Shown one piece after another: positions 1 to 7,387 of a stretch of 13,877 bases of DNA. Numbering within the stretch: the first letter of the stretch is position 1; each line of letters starts with the position of its first letter. The position numbers and the translations under genes were made by a program. The DNA is from Bacteroidales bacterium (lineage in GTDB: Bacteria > Bacteroidota > Bacteroidia > Bacteroidales > ML635J-15), in NCBI GenBank assembly GCA_017997855.1, contig JAGOEF010000018.1, positions 1-13,877 on the forward strand, given 5' to 3'. Under the pieces are notes generated by a model. It did no database searches and had not been told where the DNA came from. It saw only the letters and a program-made list of their open reading frames with translations.

Positions 1-2
1 GG

Positions 3-86
3 AAAGAGCACACTTTGAAGGTATCAGTGCTAGACAGGGCTAAAAACTTCGCGGAGAGTGAGTTCCAATTTGAGTATCAGAAATAA
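3..86 (+). CDS. 3' end of an unidentified gene (last 27 codons)
   Basis: One forward frame is open from the window edge to a TAA at 84-86 and encodes a tail beginning KEHTLKVSVLDRAKN and ending FQFEYQK. The alternation of hydrophobic and polar residues, with the pattern HTLKVSVLDRAKN, resembles the last two beta strands of an Ig-like or FN3-like beta-sandwich, as seen at the C-termini of many Bacteroidota surface or periplasmic proteins. The other two forward frames hit stops early. The gene begins outside the window, so its product cannot be named. It runs convergently towards the aminotransferase gene, and the hairpin at 90-118 follows its stop directly. Confidence 0.5.
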   Translation, partial: KEHTLKVSVLDRAKNFAESEFQFEYQK

Positions 87-118
87 AAAACGCAGTAAAC
101 AATAAATGATTACTGCGT
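84..118 (-). terminator. Rho-independent terminator of the aminotransferase gene
   Basis: ACGCAGTAA at 90-98 pairs perfectly with TTACTGCGT at 110-118 (9 bp, 11-nt loop). Read on the minus strand, the stem is followed by six T residues (85-90), the layout of an intrinsic terminator. It lies about 20 nt downstream of the minus-strand stop at 138. On the plus strand no T-run follows the stem, so it is a poorer terminator for the 3-86 gene, although the hairpin could still protect that 3' end. Confidence 0.8.
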
Positions 119-137
119 CAGGATCAATCCAATTAAA

Positions 138-1331
138 CTATTTCAACAAGCTTAGCGCTTTTCTGATTCTATTGATAGCTTCGGTCATTTCTTTTTCCGA
201 TGTAGCGTACGATAACCTGAGGCATTCGGGAGCTCCGAAAGCATCGCCCGCCACAGCAGCAACATGGGCTTTATTGAGCAGGTATAAGGCCAGATCGTCC
301 GATGTTTTAATTATTGTTTCACCATCGGTTTTGCCAAAGAAATAACTTACATCAGGGAAAACATAAAATGCTCCCGGAGGGGTGTTTGTTTTAAGCCCGG
401 GAATGTCCTTTATCTGTTGCATTACCGCATCGCGCCTCTTCTTAAAAATTGCCGTCATTTCTTTACAAGCATCATTACCGGCATTCAAAGCAGCCTCTGC
501 CGCTTTTTGTGCAATACTGCATGCACCCGACGTAAACTGCCCCTGCAATTTAATACAGGCCTTGGCAATCCACAGCGGAGCGCCAATAAAACCAATTCTC
601 CATCCCGTCATTGCATAGCCTTTCGAAACACCATTCACCACAACCACCCGGTCGCGGATACTTTCAAACTGCGCTATGCTCTGGTGGGCACCCACATAAT
701 TGATATGCTCGTATATTTCGTCCGAAATCACGATTACCCGCGGATAATCCACCAAAATTTCGGCAAACGATTTCAGCTCTTCGTAACTGTATAAACTACC
801 GGTAGGATTCGAGGGTGAACTGAATATTATAGCCCGCGTTTTCTCGTTCAGGGCAGCTTTTAGCTGTGCTGCCGTCATCTTAAAATCCTGAGCTATCCCA
901 CAGGGAATTTCAATCACGGTTCCATCGGCAAGCTTCACCATATCGACATAACTCACCCAATAGGGGGCAGGTACAATAACCTCATCACCCGGATTGAGTA
1001 CACTCAAAAACACATTAATAATTGAATGCTTGGCACCGGTCGAAACCACAATCTGATCGACAGTAAAATCAAGATTATTTTCCCGTTTAAATTTATTCAC
1101 AACCGCTTTTCGCAATTCGGTATATCCGGGCACCGGCGGATAATGCGTAAAATTCTCGTCGATGGCTTTCTTAGCCGCTTCTTTAATGTAGTCTGGCGTA
1201 TCGAAATCGGGCTCGCCAATGCTTAAATTTATGACGTCAATTCCCTGCTCTTTCAACTCACGGCTTTTGTTCGTCATTGCCAATGTTGCCGAAACGGCCA
1301 ATTTATTCAGTCTGTCGGATGCTTTTTCCAT
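138..1331 (-). CDS. Pyridoxal phosphate-dependent aminotransferase, aspartate aminotransferase type (class I/II)
   Basis: Cytosolic fold-type I PLP enzyme of 397 aa, a normal full length. It probably transfers the amino group between aspartate (or a related amino acid) and 2-oxoglutarate. Visible landmarks are an N-terminal LSIGEPDFDTP (36-46), an aromatic cofactor-stacking region PAPYW (121-125), the SNPTG motif (174-178), SDEIY (203-207) with Asp204 expected to bind the PLP pyridine nitrogen, SKGYAMTGWR (236-245) with Lys237 as the Schiff-base lysine, and LRLSYATS (371-378) with Arg372 expected to hold the substrate carboxylate. All key residues are present. The start at 1331 gives the usual MEKASDRLNKLAVSATLAM opening of the family; no Shine-Dalgarno is evident. 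It is monocistronic, with a hairpin terminator just downstream. Exact substrate range (aspartate, aromatic, or a broader set) cannot be read from the sequence, so no gene symbol is given. Confidence 0.95.
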   Translation of the reverse strand: MEKASDRLNKLAVSATLAMTNKSRELKEQGIDVINLSIGEPDFDTPDYIKEAAKKAIDENFTHYPPVPGYTELRKAVVNKFKRENNLDFTVDQIVVSTGAKHSIINVFLSVLNPGDEVIVPAPYWVSYVDMVKLADGTVIEIPCGIAQDFKMTAAQLKAALNEKTRAIIFSSPSNPTGSLYSYEELKSFAEILVDYPRVIVISDEIYEHINYVGAHQSIAQFESIRDRVVVVNGVSKGYAMTGWRIGFIGAPLWIAKACIKLQGQFTSGACSIAQKAAEAALNAGNDACKEMTAIFKKRRDAVMQQIKDIPGLKTNTPPGAFYVFPDVSYFFGKTDGETIIKTSDDLALYLLNKAHVAAVAGDAFGAPECLRLSYATSEKEMTEAINRIRKALSLLK

Positions 1332-1350
1332 AATATTTGATTTTCTTTGC

Positions 1351-1382
1351 CGAAATTACGGACTTATTTTAGAATTAACTAA
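1351..1382 (-). promoter_or_regulatory. Candidate Bacteroidota-type promoter for the aminotransferase
   Basis: On the minus strand TTAG (1382-1379) is followed after 20 nt by TAATTTCG (1358-1351). Each is one mismatch from the Bacteroidota consensus TTTG / TAnnTTTG, and the spacing fits. Transcription would begin some 12-15 nt before the ATG at 1331. The region is the 82-nt divergent gap shared with the gene at 1414, for which TAATATTG (1380-1387, +) is a weaker candidate lacking a matching upstream box. Confidence 0.25.
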
Positions 1383-1413
1383 TATTGTAAAGCATAAATA
1401 AAACTAAAGACCC

Positions 1414-1929
1414 ATGTTTGCAGAAATACTAAAAATAACCATTCCGGCATTACTTGTTATGCTGACGGCATACTTTGTTTTACGTCACATGTATCAGAAA
1501 GACATTGAGCAGCGCAAACTCGAAATTGTTTTGCGAAATCAAAAACTGATAACCCCCATTCGACTTCAGTCGTACGAAAGATTAATTTTATTTCTGGAAC
1601 GAATAGGACCCAATCATCTGGTAATGCGAGTTCAACAACCCAATATGACCGCCGGAGAACTTCACCGCGAAATGCTGCTGAACATACGTACCGAGTTTGA
1701 GCATAATCTTTCGCAACAACTCTATGTTTCGCCCGAAACCTGGGAAATCGTTAGAAGTTCAAAAGAAAATATCGTAAAACTCATCAACTCGAGTGCTTCG
1801 GAGGTTGACCCTTCTGCCAACGCCATGGCACTGAGTAAAGCCCTATTCGAAAAACTGATTCAAATGACCAAAGCACCCAATCAGGCAGCCATCGATGCGG
1901 TTAAAAAAGAAATTAGTACTTTGTTTTAG
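1414..1929 (+). CDS. Conserved Bacteroidota membrane-anchored protein of unknown function
   Basis: A 171-aa protein. Residues about 5-25 (ILKITIPALLVMLTAYFVL) form one hydrophobic N-terminal helix that is probably a membrane anchor, followed by the charged stretch RHMYQKDIEQRKLE. The remainder is soluble and largely alpha-helical by appearance. It contains LITPIRLQSYERLILFLERI (45-64), and TEFEHNLSQQLYVSPETW later in the chain. From memory this matches a widespread family of short hypothetical proteins in Bacteroidota (I believe a Pfam DUF); that recollection could not be checked. No catalytic motif is visible. The ATG at 1414 is preceded by the A-rich AAACTAAAGACCC, usual for this phylum. 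It is transcribed divergently from the aminotransferase and ends 200 nt before a shared terminator hairpin. Function unknown; a membrane-associated structural or scaffold role is only a guess. Confidence 0.8.
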   Translation: MFAEILKITIPALLVMLTAYFVLRHMYQKDIEQRKLEIVLRNQKLITPIRLQSYERLILFLERIGPNHLVMRVQQPNMTAGELHREMLLNIRTEFEHNLSQQLYVSPETWEIVRSSKENIVKLINSSASEVDPSANAMALSKALFEKLIQMTKAPNQAAIDAVKKEISTLF

Positions 1930-2126
1930 ACAGCTCTGATACAGTAAATTCTTCATTTGGTTCATTTGAATTAAACAGGGTTGATTTCTTAACCCATTCA
2001 ATCGGATTGAAGAGTCCCCTTATGTAAAACTGATTCAGATTACCGGATTAACCCGTTTGAAAGTCATCGATACAGTTAATGAGAATCGATAATTTGATTT
2101 CAAGTATTTGTTAAGGTATTCCATAA

Positions 2127-2149
2127 AAAAGCCGGTCAAGCCGGCTTTT
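2127..2149. terminator. Bidirectional terminator between convergent genes
   Basis: AAAAGCCGG (2127-2135) pairs with CCGGCTTTT (2141-2149) over a 5-nt loop. The stem has a GC-rich core and A/T flanks, giving a T-run on either strand; on the minus strand the run is six T. It lies 8 nt beyond the stop of the 1516-aa gene (2157), so it is clearly that unit's terminator, and it can also end the plus-strand transcript from 1414-1929. The remaining gap, 1930-2126, shows no gene and no clear promoter. Confidence 0.85.
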
Positions 2150-2156
2150 CAATTCA

Positions 2157-5100
2157 TTAGCGAACTAGGTGTACTGAACCTGTTTTCCGGAACATGGTTC
2201 CATGCCAGTCTTTGAAGTCGCAGAACCAGGTATATACGCCGTTTGGCATAATTTCGTCACCCAGGTCAACATCTCCGCGATTTGTTCCATCCCATGCACC
2301 ATCGGCACACGATTTACAGATTACATCCGGCTTATAGGTTTCGGTTTCGAAAACTTTGTTACCCCACCTATCGTAAACCACCATATAGAAATCGTTTTTA
2401 TCAATTCCATTTCCACAAATACGGAAACAGTCGTTTTTACCATCCCCATTGGGGGTAAACATGGTTGGAGCATAGAAGGTAAACTCACCGTTTACTGTAA
2501 TACTACGCTTGGTAGTATCGGTGCAACCATCGGAGTTTTCGGCAACCAATATAATTTCGAATAAACCGGGTTGTTCATACCGGTGCCATGGGCTATACAC
2601 CAGCGAAGAATCGCCATCCCCAAAGAACCAGTACACGATATCAGCATCAATGGATTGATTATCACAATATACATCGCCATCAAGAACCGAAACATTGAGC
2701 GGAGTGGCTGTAAAAATAGCTTCCGGATTCTCAAATATCGTAATCATGTACGGAATAGTTCTGGTGGTCAGACAACCGAAATCAGACCTGGTGGTCAAAC
2801 TCACGGAATACACACCGGGTTCGGTATATATGTGCATTGGGTTCTTATCGATAGCATAACCATTGTCGCCAAAATTCCAGAGAAATCCCTGACCATTGTC
2901 TTCGCTGAGTTCGGTAAACTGTATCGGAACACCAGGGCATCCGTTTACACGGTCAGACACAAAGAGGTTTTCGGGTTCGGGATATACATTAATTTTAATG
3001 CTGTCCATCACTGAAGGCGTACCGCAACCATCGTCAAGGGTTATATAGTACATGGTTGTTTCCTGCGGGTAAACCGTAAACGGAGATGGCACCACGGTTC
3101 CATCCTGAAGGTGGAGCATATACGGGCCACCGTTTCCACCGAGTGCATCCACTTCAATAATTGCAGGATCGCCGGGACATACAGTATCCCAACTGGTAAC
3201 CACATCAGTTATCAGCAATGGCGGATATACCTCGATACGAACCAAACCCACATTACTGGTACAACCGTGAGAGTCGGTAACAGTAACCCTGTAATCGGTT
3301 GTAACAGCAGGGCTTACAGTAACCGAAGCCGTTGGATAGGATGATCCGTCGGTACCCAGCCATGCGTAGCTGTAGTAAGGAACACCTCCCAAAACTGAAG
3401 CACTCAGTATGGCATCCTGCCCTATACAAATCTGACGTCCGGTAGTGGCCTGCAGAATAATTCTATCAGGCTGTGTTATAGTGATTGGTACTTCGATACG
3501 GCAGAAGTGAGAATCGATAACTGTTACAGTATACACACCGGCAACATCTACCATCGTCATATCGTTGTCGCCGTTGGGCCACAAGTAATTATAGGGTTCC
3601 GTTCCGCCCTGAACATAAATAGTTGCTTCCCCGTCGTTATAACCATAGCAGGAGGCCGGCTCAGTATGAACTGAATAGGTTATTTCGTCGGGTTGGGTTA
3701 TTACAAACACGCTATTGGTGGAACACCCGATATTATCAGTAACTGTTATCGGATAAATGCCGGCACATAAGCCGTTGTAAACATGGGTTGCACTTCCCCA
3801 GCTATATTGCAACGGAGGAATACCACCCAGCATCACCAATTCAGCACTTCCATCACAAGAGTTAAAGCAACGGTTGTGCTGCAACAAAATAGTATCAATA
3901 ATCAACTCGGGACTTACGGTAACGGTCATAGTTGCAGTATTGCTCAGGCAGCCATGGCTATCTTCAACATAAACACTATAGGTAGTGGTAACATGGGGTA
4001 CCGGAGTAATATTGCTGGGACCCACTTCGAAACCGGTGCCACTATCCCAGTTGTATACATAACCGGGGGTACCACCCATTACCTGAGTTGTAATTGGAGC
4101 CGTTGCCCATTCACAAATTGCAAAATCATTCGATATACTGATCAGCAATTCATCGGGTTGATTTAACTGGAAGAACTCAACTACCTGACACTGATTGGCA
4201 TCAACCACACTTACAACATAATTGCCAGCTGACAAACCCACCCGAACAGGGTCGGCAACACCTATATCATTCCAGATGTACATTAAGTTTCCGGTTCCTC
4301 CTGTAGCTGTAACACTTATTGTTCCATCGCTTGAATTATAACAGGTAAGGTCGGTAGAAACGGTATTTGTAACCACCAATTGCAATGGTTCTGTAATTGT
4401 AAAGTTCTGTCCGGTAGTACAGCCGTTCTGGTCGGTTACTGTAATACTATAGGCACCTGCACACAGATTGTTCCATTGCGGTGCACCTGATGCCCATGAA
4501 TACGTATATGGAGCTGTTCCCCCCTGTGCCAGAATAGAAGCCCTACCGGCACAACTTTGATAGCAGGGATCGTTCACCAGTGTCAGAATGTGGGTCAGCA
4601 TCGCCGGCATAATAATGTTACTGGTGGTAGTTGTTGATGTACATCCATCAAGCACCACCTGAAGACTTACCGTATGAGAACCTGCAGCTGACCAGGTAAG
4701 CTCATAGGGACCAGCACCACTACCACTGAGTACCTGTGCACCGCCAAAATCCCAGTTATAGGTAGCTGTTGCACCTCCATTACCCGTATAGGTAACTGTT
4801 GTAGAATTACCGAAACAAGAAATAGGTGTTAAGGTGAATGTAGAGGTAGGATTCTGATTAAAAGTAATTTGTATTTGATCGGTAGAGGAGCACGACGGAG
4901 ACATGTTTTGCTCGTATAGCTGAAATACATAGGTTCCGTATGCCGAAACTGTAACTGTTGCATTGGGAGAGGTCTGATTAACCCAGGTAGCCGTTCCGGG
5001 GCCACTCACCATAGTCCAATTAGCCGTATTACCTGTAGTGATTGTACCATTGAATGTGTATGAATTGGAGCATACCTGGTTATCGGTTCCTGCATTGGGG

Positions 5101-6707
5101 ATTGGAAATACGCAACAAAGCGGATTGTCAAAATCACGTACTGTTACCGAAAGGGTAGTATCGTAGGTACAACCAAAATTATCGGTAACCGAAAAGGTAT
5201 AAACTTGATTACCAGGTGTATTGGGATGGGCAGTAGCATTTCCACCCGAATTGGTATCGATCCCGTTTCCAGTCCAAACAATATCAGGATTTGCATAGGT
5301 GTGATTAATTGTCCACATATTTCCGGGCATAATCGCATTACTGAAATTCAGGGAAACCGAAAACAAAGTACCATCATCAGAACCCCAATCATCAATAATC
5401 ACTACGCACCATTCTCCATTAATTGGACATCCTATAAGGTCGGCAAAATTTCCGGTAGGCAAGTAAGTACCGGCTGGGAGAGTTCCTCCAACAGCATCAC
5501 ACCAATCGGTATGACATTGTGTTCCACTCATCGACCAGCAGTAATCGTAACCGGTGCCGGGGTTGCAATTATCATTGTGATCGGGTGAACCGAAATAATT
5601 TCCGGAACAGGGATTGCTGGTACTATAGTAATTGATTTCAGCCTGCTGTCCGTTAGGGCATTGAATGTAAATCCAAACGTCAGCAATCCAGGAATGTTCA
5701 ATGTTCATGCAAACCGATTCTAAATCGCTGGCGCTCGTAATTGTTTGCCCTGGCTGAAATGCATTAATTTCCCAACAAAAATCCTGGGTAACACCCTGAT
5801 CGTCAGTGATACACTCCTGCACTACCTGCGTATCAGCAACCGACATTATCCATTGATTTGTGGCTACACCACCCGTGAAATTTACCGCTTCACCCGGACA
5901 TACAATAGTCTGATCCTGAGTAACATTTAAAAAATCCGGTGTAATCGAGACCCTGACTCGAAGCTCACCGGTATATATTTCGGTACACCCATTCGCATCA
6001 ATTGCAGTTAAATTAATAAAATACCCCCCCGATTGCGTAAATGTATGCGTTAATGTTGTCATCCCAACTCCATGGAACTCTTCAGGAGCACCGTTTGAAC
6101 TTACTGACCAGTACCAATGGGTAGTTGCATTCGATTGGGTATAATTTGCGCCACTGTTCGGATAAGTACCATTTGCGGTAAATGTAATCGTTTCACCCTG
6201 ACAGATATCAATCCATACCGAATCCACGTTGGTAAGTGGCGGGTTTGTACCAGTAATATTAATTGAATAATCCTGACAAGGGAATCCGCAAGAAATGGTA
6301 GCAGCCCAACCGGCATTACTAATAGAGCCGTCGGAGATGAACCGGAATGTCAGGCAAGTACCGCCAACCGATTCAAAACTTTGACCATTAATACTAGTAC
6401 CTGAAGCGTCAACAACCAAAGTTGGACTAGATGTATTCGGGCCATTATAGATGGTCAATTCGTCAAACCCAGATTCAGTATTAAAAGAGGTGAATGTAAC
6501 TATAACTGATGCCCCGGGCTGGTTACTACAAATTGTAAAAGTATAAGACTCGTTTGTGTTATACGTCCCGCTGGCACCCCCAGAATCATAGAATGTTCCC
6601 GAACAGGTACTTACCGTACCCCCCTGGCTCATCAGGTAAGTTTGAGCACTGGCTAGCCCTGAAATCAATAACAAGGCACCCAGTAATAAACCAGATAATC
6701 TTTTCAT
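2157..6707 (-). CDS. Giant T9SS-secreted surface protein: CUB, P-domain-like, SprB and PKD repeats, type B sorting domain
   Basis: 1516 aa. Residues 1-21 are a Sec signal peptide (MKRLSGLLLGALLLISGLASA, cut before QTYL). Domains in order: CUB about 24-140, with Glu78, Asp82 and Asp126 placed like a calcium-binding CUB site; PKD-like 165-255; proprotein-convertase P-domain-like 315-456 (FADLIGCPINGEW, then DDGTLFSVSLNF); Ig/PKD-like 465-525; a VSGPGT...SPNATVTVSAYG beta domain 535-617; PKD-like 620-700; SprB-type repeats 704-775 and 780-855; Ig-like 856-930; SprB-type repeats 935-1008 and 1012-1082; Ig-like 1085-1160 and 1165-1243; PKD 1245-1325 (WNFGD) and 1327-1405 (WFFGDGDSS); T9SS type B (gliding motility-associated, CHU_C) sorting domain 1406-1516 with FTPNGDG, YDRWGN, WDG, NGVYTW and a final HLVR. 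By hand count it has about 53 cysteines, high for a bacterial protein. No peptidase triad is apparent. Expected to be displayed or released by T9SS and to bind ligands or matrix; the ligand is unknown. It starts 2 nt after the 140-aa gene, so the two are probably co-translated. Confidence 0.93.
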   Translation of the reverse strand: MKRLSGLLLGALLLISGLASAQTYLMSQGGTVSTCSGTFYDSGGASGTYNTNESYTFTICSNQPGASVIVTFTSFNTESGFDELTIYNGPNTSSPTLVVDASGTSINGQSFESVGGTCLTFRFISDGSISNAGWAATISCGFPCQDYSINITGTNPPLTNVDSVWIDICQGETITFTANGTYPNSGANYTQSNATTHWYWSVSSNGAPEEFHGVGMTTLTHTFTQSGGYFINLTAIDANGCTEIYTGELRVRVSITPDFLNVTQDQTIVCPGEAVNFTGGVATNQWIMSVADTQVVQECITDDQGVTQDFCWEINAFQPGQTITSASDLESVCMNIEHSWIADVWIYIQCPNGQQAEINYYSTSNPCSGNYFGSPDHNDNCNPGTGYDYCWSMSGTQCHTDWCDAVGGTLPAGTYLPTGNFADLIGCPINGEWCVVIIDDWGSDDGTLFSVSLNFSNAIMPGNMWTINHTYANPDIVWTGNGIDTNSGGNATAHPNTPGNQVYTFSVTDNFGCTYDTTLSVTVRDFDNPLCCVFPIPNAGTDNQVCSNSYTFNGTITTGNTANWTMVSGPGTATWVNQTSPNATVTVSAYGTYVFQLYEQNMSPSCSSTDQIQITFNQNPTSTFTLTPISCFGNSTTVTYTGNGGATATYNWDFGGAQVLSGSGAGPYELTWSAAGSHTVSLQVVLDGCTSTTTTSNIIMPAMLTHILTLVNDPCYQSCAGRASILAQGGTAPYTYSWASGAPQWNNLCAGAYSITVTDQNGCTTGQNFTITEPLQLVVTNTVSTDLTCYNSSDGTISVTATGGTGNLMYIWNDIGVADPVRVGLSAGNYVVSVVDANQCQVVEFFQLNQPDELLISISNDFAICEWATAPITTQVMGGTPGYVYNWDSGTGFEVGPSNITPVPHVTTTYSVYVEDSHGCLSNTATMTVTVSPELIIDTILLQHNRCFNSCDGSAELVMLGGIPPLQYSWGSATHVYNGLCAGIYPITVTDNIGCSTNSVFVITQPDEITYSVHTEPASCYGYNDGEATIYVQGGTEPYNYLWPNGDNDMTMVDVAGVYTVTVIDSHFCRIEVPITITQPDRIILQATTGRQICIGQDAILSASVLGGVPYYSYAWLGTDGSSYPTASVTVSPAVTTDYRVTVTDSHGCTSNVGLVRIEVYPPLLITDVVTSWDTVCPGDPAIIEVDALGGNGGPYMLHLQDGTVVPSPFTVYPQETTMYYITLDDGCGTPSVMDSIKINVYPEPENLFVSDRVNGCPGVPIQFTELSEDNGQGFLWNFGDNGYAIDKNPMHIYTEPGVYSVSLTTRSDFGCLTTRTIPYMITIFENPEAIFTATPLNVSVLDGDVYCDNQSIDADIVYWFFGDGDSSLVYSPWHRYEQPGLFEIILVAENSDGCTDTTKRSITVNGEFTFYAPTMFTPNGDGKNDCFRICGNGIDKNDFYMVVYDRWGNKVFETETYKPDVICKSCADGAWDGTNRGDVDLGDEIMPNGVYTWFCDFKDWHGTMFRKTGSVHLVR
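3228..4598 (-). repeat. Duplicated three-domain unit (A-B-C, A'-B'-C') inside the 1516-aa protein
   Basis: Residues 704-930 (DNA 3918-4598) and 935-1160 (DNA 3228-3905) have the same order: an SprB-type domain with CxxxC and an LCAG cysteine (A), an SprB-type domain with only two cysteines (B), and an Ig-like domain ending V.DSHGC.SN (C). A has Cys715, Cys719, Cys749 and Cys763; A' has Cys947, Cys951, Cys981 and Cys995. The DNA copies are well diverged, so this is a protein-level repeat. Confidence 0.8.
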
Positions 6708-6709
6708 AT

Positions 6710-7132
6710 TTAATTCTGATTAAATTCTTTGTTGAGCTGCTTCAACGAGGTAAACGATATCACCTTACCGGTGTTACCAATGCGGTACACATTGGCTTTA
6801 TCGTACAACCTGTCGAAATTGAAAAGCATAATATTTACATTTGATTCGTCAATATCGGCAACTGCCAGGCCTATCGTTTTGTCGGCTGTATTCAGATAAT
6901 ACAACACAGGCAGGCTAGACGCTTTTTCGACTCCAACATCTGAAATTGTGTAACCAAAATCAAGTTCATAGTTCATGTAAGCAATCGCATTGGGATCGCT
7001 GTTCATTATATTCTGAATATATTCAGATGAATAGCGTGCATAAAGACGGTTGTCAGGAACCACATCGCCTGAACTCTGGGCAAAAGTATTCACCGAAACA
7101 AGGGCGAATAAAATGATTGCAAAATACTTCAT
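6710..7132 (-). CDS. Small secreted protein upstream of, and coupled to, the 1516-aa surface protein
   Basis: 140 aa with a clear Sec signal peptide (MKYFAIILFALVSVNTFA, cut before QSSGDV); the mature part is about 122 aa. No lipobox cysteine is present, and the mature chain has no cysteine, unlike the adjacent giants. The mature sequence is mixed and aromatic: YARYSSEYIQNIM, then IAYMNYELDFGYTISDV, two short hydrophobic strands (LPVLYYLNT; TIGLAVADI), and a C-terminal part VYRIGNTGKVISFTSLKQLN that looks like a small beta-rich fold. I do not recognise the family. Its stop is 2 nt before the ATG of the giant gene, which implies one transcript and likely translational coupling. A chaperone, outer-membrane partner or periplasmic escort for the giant is possible from context alone. 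It is far too short to be a PorP/SprF-type outer-membrane protein, the usual partner of type B substrates. Confidence 0.85.
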   Translation of the reverse strand: MKYFAIILFALVSVNTFAQSSGDVVPDNRLYARYSSEYIQNIMNSDPNAIAYMNYELDFGYTISDVGVEKASSLPVLYYLNTADKTIGLAVADIDESNVNIMLFNFDRLYDKANVYRIGNTGKVISFTSLKQLNKEFNQN

Positions 7133-7201
7133 AATATCAGTTTTATTTCAAGACGTTAATATTCTAAAATGGTTTGCTCAAAACAGAAAAAACCAATCTT
7201 G

Positions 7202-7232
7202 TAAATGTAATTTTTTTTTCATGATTATCAAA
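7202..7232 (-). promoter_or_regulatory. Candidate promoter of the 140-aa/1516-aa unit with an A9 tract in its spacer
   Basis: On the minus strand an exact TTTG (7232-7229) is followed after 19 nt by TACATTTA (7209-7202), one mismatch from TAnnTTTG. This is the best match to the Bacteroidota promoter consensus that I found in the window. The 19-nt spacer contains a run of nine A residues (plus-strand T9 at 7211-7219). A start near 7195 would give a leader of about 60 nt. The rest of the 255-nt gap (7133-7387) is AT-rich and holds no gene; no convincing terminator for the upstream 1535-aa gene was found in it, so some read-through is possible. Confidence 0.45.
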
Positions 7233-7387
7233 ATGAAATTGCAGGGATAAATCGAGTGAATTATAAATGCATAACTCATTGTTTACATGGTACTTACAAA
7301 ACACAATTAACAATTTAAATAAGTAACTGCATTAGTAGACGGTTTGAATAATGGAGCTAAAAACGAAAATATTACATTAAGGCCAGT

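Noticed and set aside
417..794. 125-codon plus-strand frame opposite the aminotransferase
   Set aside because: The minus-strand gene is complete with all catalytic motifs; the antisense translation resembles no protein I recognise.
1978..1995. Short hairpin GGGTT / AACCC after the 1414-1929 gene
   Set aside because: Only 5 bp with an 8-nt loop and no T-run; the hairpin at 2127-2149 is much the better terminator.
5205..5588. Open frames on the plus strand opposite the giant genes (also 3783-4166, 9185-9697 and others)
   Set aside because: They lie antisense to strongly supported coding sequence, have no signal, domain or start context, and have the odd composition (rich in Ile, His, Asn, Arg) expected of shadow frames.
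7178..7222. 14-codon minus-strand mini-ORF (MKKKLHLQDWFFLF) upstream of the 140-aa gene
   Set aside because: Its start lies inside the proposed promoter spacer, so it would not be transcribed from that promoter; no ribosome site or attenuator structure supports it.
7133..7387. The two giant frames as halves of one broken gene
   Set aside because: Each has its own signal peptide and its own complete C-terminal sorting domain, and their domains are collinear rather than complementary, so they are paralogues.
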